Assembly (NCBI GenBank): GCA_002369255.1
Contig: DFFO01000001.1
Location: 1-21,133, forward strand
Source: Lachnospiraceae bacterium UBA3774
GTDB taxonomy: Bacteria; Bacillota; Clostridia; Lachnospirales; Lachnospiraceae
DNA: 21,133 nt
Direction of reading: 5' to 3'
The position numbers and the translations under genes were made by a program. Positions 17,001-21,133 of the stretch are shown piece by piece. The notes below the pieces were generated by a model. It saw nothing but the letters and a program-made list of their open reading frames with translations. It searched no databases and had not been told where the DNA came from. The stretch's first letter is position 1. Each line of letters opens with the position of its first letter.

Positions 17001-20000
17001 CGAATGCGACGGGGCTTCCCACAAATTCCGGAAAATATTACCTTACGACAGACGTAAATCTTGCTGCGCAGACTTCTATCCCTGCCGGAGCTGACGTTGA
17101 AATATGCCTGAATGGGCATACCGTCACCGCGGCGTCCGGAAAGCGCATTTTCTACGTATACGACGGCGGAAAGCTTACGGTCACCGACGATTCCTTTGGC
17201 AGCGGAACTCTGACGGGCGGAAGTCCTCAGGGCGGCGGAGCTATTTATCTGGCTGCCGGAGCAGAGCTCCATATCAGCAATGTTACCGTAACCGGCAATA
17301 GCGCCACGTCCGGCAGCGGCGGAGCCATCTACATGACCGGCGCGACTGCCGAAATAACAAACACCGTGTTTAGCTCAAACCAGAGCTCTGCAAACGGTGG
17401 TGCGATCTTTGCCAGCGGCCAGTCTGAAGTCGCAATTACGGGCTGCTCGTTTACCGGAAACACGGCGGGCGGAGAAACGGGAGCTATCCATCTGACAAAC
17501 GGTTCAAAATCCGTTATCAAAGACACTGAAATAACAGGAAACAAGGCTGCGAACTGCTCGGCGCTTACGTACTACGGCGGCACGCACGTTCTGCAGGACG
17601 TTACCGTCAGCGGAAACAATAATACCAGCAGCAACGGATATGGCGCGGTTCACGTAGCCAAAAACTCTACTTTCGGAATGCCCGAGGTGACTCTGAAGGG
17701 AAAAGTCATCATCAGCGGCAATACCAATAAGGGCTCGAAAGAACAAAACGTATATCTCAGACAGATCGGAAACGGATCATCTGCCGAATACACGTATATT
17801 TCGGTAGCTCCGGAAGGCTTGGCGGACGGCTCGGACGTTGCTGTCAGCCTTGAAGTTGTAAGTACGTCAAGCACAAATATCAACCGTTATACAAATGACG
17901 GCGGAGCGGGTCTGTATATATCCCCCGAAGGAATAGTTGTCTCTTCAGGCAGCGAACAATATTTCACAAGTGACGACAGTTCATACGTCGTTGTCAGAAA
18001 GAATGACAGGGTTGCTCTCAAAGCCACCCATAGTCATTGCCTGTACGGTCATACGGATTGCGGCGAGCACGAAGAGCTCGGATGGACCGCATGGACCGAC
18101 AGCACTTCGCTTCCTTCTGCGGGCGGAAACTACTATCTTGTTACTGACGTTACGCTTACCGCAACGGCAGAATTTACTGCGGATACGTCGATCTGTCTCA
18201 ACGGACACACCATTACGGGAAGCGGTTCTGCCAGGGTCATCAGAGTAAAAGAGCTCGTCACCTTCAACCTCACCGACTGCCAGGATGAACAGGGCAGTAT
18301 CACCGGCGGCAACAGTACTTACGGCGCGGGCGTCAGAGTGCAGGCGGGTGCGACGTTCAATATGTACGGCGGCAAGATCACCGGCAATACTTCGGACGCA
18401 TCTGACGGCGGCGAGGGCGCAGGCGTTTATCTGTTGGGCAGAAGTACTGTATCCATCAACGGCAGTTCCACTCCTCTTGACGGCGCGGTATTCAATATGT
18501 ACGGCGGCGAGATCACCGGAAACAACGGCGGAGTAGGATCTGCGCTCCGTATCTACGGATACAGCGGCAGCGCTGATATCGGAGACGCATACAAACCCGG
18601 CACGGCAAATATTTACGGCGGATCTATCCATGACAACAACGGTTCTACTGGAACTATCTATGTCGGAACAAATTCAAATCTGAACGTTTACGGCGGCGAG
18701 ATAAAGGACAACGTCACTTCAAAGAGCGGCGGAGCCGTCTATACTCAGTCGGGCGCAAACGTCAACATCACCGGCGGCAAGATCACCGGAAACGAGGCGG
18801 CGGTAAACGGCGGTGCTCTTTGCATAAACACTGCGAACAGCCTGCTCGTAAAAGATGCGGAGATTACCGGAAACAAAGCCTCCGGACTTGGCGGCGGCAT
18901 TTATCTTGGCTCTGCTGATCTTGTTGCTGAATTTTCCGGCAAGACCGTGATTTCCGGAAATAAAGATTCTTCAAAAGAAAACAATATTTATATTGCTTCC
19001 GCAGTAACGATAAATCCTCATGATCTCGAAGTGGGATCCCAGATAGGTATATCCACTGCGGTCACTCCTGCCGCGGTCAGCGTCGCCGGAACGGGCGATG
19101 AGCTGGCATATTTCACCAGCGACAGCGGCTACAAGGAACTGACCGTTAAAGACGGACAGATATATATTGATGAAGACGGAAGCCATACACATTGCGTATG
19201 CGTATCCGGAAAAGGCAAGGGCTGCGATCATGCCGACATTACGTGGACGGCATGGGAGTCTTCCACTACCCTTCCTACGACAAGCGGCAGCTACTTCCTT
19301 ACGGACGACGTTACTCTGACCGATGAAGCAATCACTGCCAAAGGTTCAGTCATCAACCTCTGCCTGAACGGTCATACCGTAAATCAGACCACGGAAGGAA
19401 AGAGAGTTCTGCGTGTTGCAAATGAAAGCACTGTATCGATCACGGATCATACAGGCGCAGGAAAGATCACCGGAGGAACGAGCAGCTACGGAGCGTCTTT
19501 AAGAGTACAGCCTGACGGAACGCTGAATCTGTTTGCCGGAACCATTACCGGAAACAATTCTTCCGCTGACAGCGGAAGTGAAGGCGGAGCAGTTTACGTT
19601 CTCGGAAGAAGCGCCGTAACCTCAGGCAGCGAGACCGTAAACCGCAACGGTGGCGTATTCAATATGTACGGCGGCAAGCTGACCGGCAATAAAGCAACTG
19701 CAGGCGCTGCTGTCCGTATCTACGGATACAGCGGCGATCCGGATATAGGAGACGCCTACAAGCCCGGAACCTTCAACTTCTACGGCGGAACCATTTCAAA
19801 TAATACAGGCAGCACCGGAACGGTTTATCTTGCGGTTGCGGCTAAAATGAATATGTCCGGAGGAACGATTTCCGGAAATACGATCAGCGCCAGCGGCGGC
19901 GGTATCTATGCACAGTCCGGCACGGTTATCAATATCAGCGGCGGAACCATCGCAAACCACAGCATTGGAAGCGACGGCGGCGCGATCAGCACAAAAGGCA

Positions 20001-21133
20001 AAGAATTAAATATCAGCGGCGGAAAATTCACCGGCAACAGCGCTGAACACGGCGGAGCCATCCTGACGGAAAGCTCATGTGTTACAAAAATAAGCGGCGG
20101 TACTTTCAGCGCAAACAAATCAGCTACGGACGGCGGCGCGATATATATCAGCACAAACGGCACTTTTGAAATGACCGGCGGCACGGTGACCGGCAACAGC
20201 GCCGAAAGACACGGCGGCGGAATTATGCTCTACAGATCTACCGCCAATCTCCGCACAGTCACAATCTCCGGCAATACAGCCGGCTCAAACGGCGGCGGCG
20301 TTTACGTCAGCGGCGCACAGACAGTATTTGACGGCACTTCAATAAAGAATAATACCGCAAAAGAAAACGGCGGCGGCGTCGGAATCACATCCGTAGGCTA
20401 TACCAGCGGTGGCGAGACCAACAGAGCCATTCCCACCGTGACCATGAAAAGCGGCACCATATCCGGAAATACTGCGCAAAACGCAGGCGGAATCCTTGTG
20501 CAGAGCAACGGATCGAAGTTTACGCTTGCCGGCGGTACTATCGAAAAGAACAGCACCACAAAGCAGGGCGGCGGTATCTTCTCAAGTAACGGAACGACGT
20601 TTGTCATGACCGGCGGAAAGATCAGAAACAATACCGCGAAAGGCAGCGGCGGCGGTCTTGTGGTTTACAGGACTGAAGAAGCCTTGCTTAAGGGCGGCAG
20701 CATTACCGGCAACAGCACCGGTATGAACGGCGGCGGAGTATTTGCCGCCGGAGCGGATCTTGACGTACAGGGAATTGAAATATCTTCCAACAAAGCTACC
20801 GGAAACGGCGGCGGAATAATGTTCTCGAGCGCGTCATATACTTCGGGCGGCGAGACTTTAAGAGCTGTCGGCGAGTTGAGATTAAAGAGCGGCACCATCT
20901 CCGACAATACGGCGCTTAATGCCGGCGGCGTTCTCGTCCAGGGCAAGGGCTCTCATATGACGATGAGCGGCGGCACTATCAGCGGCAATAAGACTTCCAA
21001 AACCGGACACGGCGGCGGTCTTTATATCAGCACAAATACCGGATTTGATATGACCGGCGGTACGATCAGGAACAACCGTTCGGTAGGCGGCGAAGGCGGC
21101 GGAATGGTCCTTCTTCGCAGCATTGCAAATCTT
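14090..21133 (+). CDS. Giant secreted right-handed beta-helix repeat protein with BIG2-like Ig domains (3' truncated by window)
   Basis: The frame from the ATG at 14090 stays open to the last base: 2348 codons with no stop. TAAGGAG is 5 bases upstream. Residues 1-29 form a signal peptide (MRIKR, a hydrophobic core, then TTAAEA). The mature part has five modules beginning near W40, W489, W970, W1335 and W1722. Each opens with an LP..(S/G)G.Y(Y/F)L..D block and an LNGHTV-like motif, then continues as parallel beta-helix rungs such as GGTITGN.A..GGA(I/V)Y. BIG2-like Ig domains occupy about 394-475 and 877-957. Cys/His linkers precede modules 4 and 5. Rungs of this type are known from pectin-lyase-fold adhesins, chlamydial Pmp-like proteins and gut clostridial surface proteins. 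No lyase active site is recognisable, so an adhesin or carbohydrate-binding stalk is more likely than an enzyme. Cell-wall anchoring signals, if any, lie beyond the window. Confidence 0.9.
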   Translation, partial: MRIKRLLAALISLTLVISYAPVVTTAAEAITIGDITYQPWEQTDKLPSGGNYYLTDDVQISNRDSLLGSTLNLDLHGQTVTLSGTASVNGYLRSNAAAYELHVINSIPSAGGFSYAANAVGTVFFLNTAGNVLSVKDVRFSGYNSSGTTIAIQNGTAVFENCTFEDLTTSGSNGNFYIQGSSTSVTLKNCTVNNCRTTATTGYPAGFLKMVAGTLTVDGGEYKNNSSELYGGVFTFSTATAKTVTVKNANIHNNTSKHAGSAIYSTSGAALKITGCTITDNKGLSATKSPFGAVYVSSDNTTLEGKNVIYGNTWEGHDGAYDFCAQSASNTFKVVNPTDDTRIGVRYAAEPTNTYVATITGTLKGSWDWENDTTKMLDDNGTGKLVITAAALKGISLPASASVEAGKTATIVPQYIPGNTPESEKGLTWQSSAPAVATVNENGVVSGVAKGTAVITATSTVNSDFTDTCTVTVTEATVHEHDGLSFEKWTSANSLPVASGNYYLANDITLSSICTIPANQIINLCLNGHTVNAPASGRAISLSSGTTLTVMDDNTVPGKIIGGTRTYGGAINVGTGAVFNMRDITITGGKSLDVTSGSTTQGGEGGAVYLASGNANYDGAVFNMYSGTITGNTATRGGAIVMAGTTVADHAGAKLNISGGTITGNTSAAKHGGFLYAGAKSQINITDAQITDNSTGGEGGAMFLTGGATAVITDTVITGNQAKNGSAIVTLGGDVMLDGVDIENNTSTSGFGAVHVSRGTVNGSSHMATLILSGATKIKNNVNGSGAAQNVFLRQFAAAPVYSYVAVDASGLSTGAEIGISLEKSSSVDRYSGEGLYITAAGNTVPAGSEQYFFADNANYVVYRSEGRLALKEGVDVSGVSVVPETASVAISGTLQLTETVIPASATNQNVTWSSDHPEIAGVDNAGLVTGVSEGTAVITVTTEDGGFTATCTVTVETPHMHGETAYSSWTNATGLPTNSGKYYLTTDVNLAAQTSIPAGADVEICLNGHTVTAASGKRIFYVYDGGKLTVTDDSFGSGTLTGGSPQGGGAIYLAAGAELHISNVTVTGNSATSGSGGAIYMTGATAEITNTVFSSNQSSANGGAIFASGQSEVAITGCSFTGNTAGGETGAIHLTNGSKSVIKDTEITGNKAANCSALTYYGGTHVLQDVTVSGNNNTSSNGYGAVHVAKNSTFGMPEVTLKGKVIISGNTNKGSKEQNVYLRQIGNGSSAEYTYISVAPEGLADGSDVAVSLEVVSTSSTNINRYTNDGGAGLYISPEGIVVSSGSEQYFTSDDSSYVVVRKNDRVALKATHSHCLYGHTDCGEHEELGWTAWTDSTSLPSAGGNYYLVTDVTLTATAEFTADTSICLNGHTITGSGSARVIRVKELVTFNLTDCQDEQGSITGGNSTYGAGVRVQAGATFNMYGGKITGNTSDASDGGEGAGVYLLGRSTVSINGSSTPLDGAVFNMYGGEITGNNGGVGSALRIYGYSGSADIGDAYKPGTANIYGGSIHDNNGSTGTIYVGTNSNLNVYGGEIKDNVTSKSGGAVYTQSGANVNITGGKITGNEAAVNGGALCINTANSLLVKDAEITGNKASGLGGGIYLGSADLVAEFSGKTVISGNKDSSKENNIYIASAVTINPHDLEVGSQIGISTAVTPAAVSVAGTGDELAYFTSDSGYKELTVKDGQIYIDEDGSHTHCVCVSGKGKGCDHADITWTAWESSTTLPTTSGSYFLTDDVTLTDEAITAKGSVINLCLNGHTVNQTTEGKRVLRVANESTVSITDHTGAGKITGGTSSYGASLRVQPDGTLNLFAGTITGNNSSADSGSEGGAVYVLGRSAVTSGSETVNRNGGVFNMYGGKLTGNKATAGAAVRIYGYSGDPDIGDAYKPGTFNFYGGTISNNTGSTGTVYLAVAAKMNMSGGTISGNTISASGGGIYAQSGTVINISGGTIANHSIGSDGGAISTKGKELNISGGKFTGNSAEHGGAILTESSCVTKISGGTFSANKSATDGGAIYISTNGTFEMTGGTVTGNSAERHGGGIMLYRSTANLRTVTISGNTAGSNGGGVYVSGAQTVFDGTSIKNNTAKENGGGVGITSVGYTSGGETNRAIPTVTMKSGTISGNTAQNAGGILVQSNGSKFTLAGGTIEKNSTTKQGGGIFSSNGTTFVMTGGKIRNNTAKGSGGGLVVYRTEEALLKGGSITGNSTGMNGGGVFAAGADLDVQGIEISSNKATGNGGGIMFSSASYTSGGETLRAVGELRLKSGTISDNTALNAGGVLVQGKGSHMTMSGGTISGNKTSKTGHGGGLYISTNTGFDMTGGTIRNNRSVGGEGGGMVLLRSIANL
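14207..15268 (+). repeat. Beta-helix module 1 (most divergent)
   Basis: It opens with WEQTDKLPSGGNYYLTDD and LDLHGQTV instead of LNGHTV. Its rungs are irregular and less glycine-rich than in later modules, and it ends with a distinct non-helical tail (about residues 330-390) before Ig domain 1. Confidence 0.7.
15269..15514 (+). other. BIG2-like bacterial Ig domain 1 (within the giant protein)
   Basis: Residues about 394-475 show the BIG2 pattern: ISLPASASVEAGKTATI, LTWQSSAPAVATV, NGVVSGVAKGTAVITAT and a closing TCTVTV. Such domains act as spacers or carbohydrate-binding units in surface proteins. It separates helix modules 1 and 2. Confidence 0.85.
15554..16717 (+). repeat. Beta-helix module 2
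   Basis: It opens with WTSANSLPVASGNYYLAND and LCLNGHTV. Rungs of the ISGGTITGN type follow. It ends with a cap, NVFLRQ ... GAEIGISLEKS, then GSEQYF..D...YVV.RSEGRLALK, which recurs in module 3. Confidence 0.8.
16718..16960 (+). other. BIG2-like bacterial Ig domain 2 (within the giant protein)
   Basis: Residues about 877-957 carry the same pattern: VSGVSVVPETASVAISGTLQ, VTWSSDHPEIAGV, GLVTGVSEGTAVITVT and TCTVTV. It lies between modules 2 and 3 and is diverged from domain 1, so the duplication is not recent. Confidence 0.85.
16997..18028 (+). repeat. Beta-helix module 3
   Basis: It opens with WTNATGLPTNSGKYYLTTD and ICLNGHTV. It ends with the same cap as module 2: NVYLRQ at 17747, GSDVAVSLEV, then GSEQYFTSDDSSYVVVR and RVALK. 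The NVFLRQ/NVYLRQ caps are 1290 bases apart. Confidence 0.8.
18029..18070 (+). other. Cys/His-rich linker before module 4
   Basis: Residues 1314-1327 (HSHCLYGHTDCGEH) hold four His and two Cys in 14 residues, in a protein that is otherwise poor in both. It replaces an Ig domain at the junction between modules 3 and 4. Confidence 0.6.
18092..19252 (+). repeat. Beta-helix module 4
   Basis: It opens with WTDSTSLPSAGGNYYLVTD and ICLNGHTI. The segment VFNMYGGEITGNNG ... RIYGYSGSADIGDAYKPGT is nearly repeated in module 5, 389 codons later. A cap NIYIAS ... VGSQIGIS is a shortened version of the caps in modules 2 and 3. Confidence 0.8.
19181..19231 (+). other. Cys/His-rich linker before module 5
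   Basis: Residues 1698-1714 (SHTHCVCVSGKGKGCDH) hold three Cys and three His. It occupies the same position relative to the next module's Trp as the linker at 18029-18070. Confidence 0.6.
19253..21133 (+). repeat. Beta-helix module 5 (longest; runs off the window)
   Basis: It opens with WESSTTLPTTSGSYFLTDD and LCLNGHTV and copies module 4 through RIYGYSGDPDIGDAYKPGT. Beyond that it keeps adding glycine-rich rungs and has no cap by the end of the window, so it is already at least 627 residues, longer than any other module. Confidence 0.8.
20213..21133 (+). repeat. Higher-order duplication of about 145-149 codons inside module 5
   Basis: GGGIMLYRSTANL (20213), GGGLVVYRTEEALL (20648) and GGGMVLLRSIANL (21095) start successive units of 435 and 447 bases. 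Each unit contains a YTSGGET(N/L)RA insert (codon Y at 20399 and 20837, 438 bases apart) followed by MKSGTISGNTAQNAGGILVQ-like rungs. The third copy is cut by the window edge. Confidence 0.75.

Noticed and set aside
15049..18631. Long antisense reading frames opposite the giant gene (for example 15049-15498, 15923-16387, 16562-17272, 17981-18631)
   Set aside because: They have no ribosome binding sites or recognisable domains and mirror the glycine-rich repeats of the plus-strand gene, whose codon bias keeps the opposite strand free of stops.
14090..21133. CRISPR array or tandem DNA satellite in the repetitive region
   Set aside because: The repeats are degenerate at DNA level, keep codon phase and encode beta-helix rungs; there are no identical direct repeats with regular unique spacers.
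14090..21133. Pectate lyase or other polysaccharide lyase enzyme
   Set aside because: The fold type is similar, but no catalytic Asp/Arg cluster of the lyase families could be recognised; the repeats look structural.

Overview
The window looks like chromosomal DNA of an anaerobic, gut-type Bacillota (Clostridia-like) bacterium. The basis is strong AGGAGG-type ribosome binding sites, compact intrinsic terminators, TTGACA/TATAAT promoters, moderate GC content, a LarA-type nickel racemase, a threonine dehydrogenase/KBL pair, and a giant secreted beta-helix protein with bacterial Ig-like domains of a kind common in Lachnospiraceae and related gut clostridia. The taxonomic call is inference. There are no rRNA or tRNA genes, transposases or CRISPR arrays.

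Layout. (1) 1-6682, plus strand: the 3' end of an NAD(P)-dependent malic enzyme, then a tightly packed run of a GH1 beta-glucosidase, an SGNH/GDSL hydrolase, a glutaminase-A-like DUF4964/5127/4965/1793 protein and a LarA-family 2-hydroxyacid racemase. The run closes with a strong bidirectional terminator (6701-6738). All four downstream products lack signal peptides, so this looks like an intracellular catabolic operon. (2) 6761-8353, minus strand: an N-acyl-D-amino-acid deacylase with a recognisable promoter. (3) 8543-10409, plus strand: a DUF1015 protein and a TRIC/UPF0126 membrane channel protein, closed by a bidirectional terminator. (4) 10470-11348, minus strand: a LysR regulator with a consensus promoter and two dyads in its leader. 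It is divergent from (5) 11557-13822: tdh-kbl, the two-step threonine-to-glycine plus acetyl-CoA pathway, ending in a terminator. (6) 14090-21133 and beyond: one uninterrupted reading frame of 2348 codons that starts with a signal peptide and runs off the window. It encodes a giant secreted right-handed beta-helix protein.

The giant protein is the most striking object. It has five tandem modules. Each opens with a W..(8-14)..LP..(S/G)G.Y(Y/F)L..D block and an LNGHTV-like motif, then continues as stacked beta-helix rungs of the GG.I.GN.A..GGG type. The first two modules are each followed by a BIG2-like Ig domain. The junctions before modules 4 and 5 instead carry short Cys/His-rich linkers. 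The last module contains a longer-period internal duplication of about 145-149 codons. The stop codon and any cell-wall anchor lie outside the window.

The metabolic genes suggest use of small imported glycosides, acylated compounds, D-amino-acid derivatives and threonine. The combination malic enzyme - glycosidase - esterase - LarA homologue permits a testable hypothesis: deacylation and deglycosylation of hydroxyacyl glycosides, with the released hydroxy acid epimerised and fed to central metabolism.
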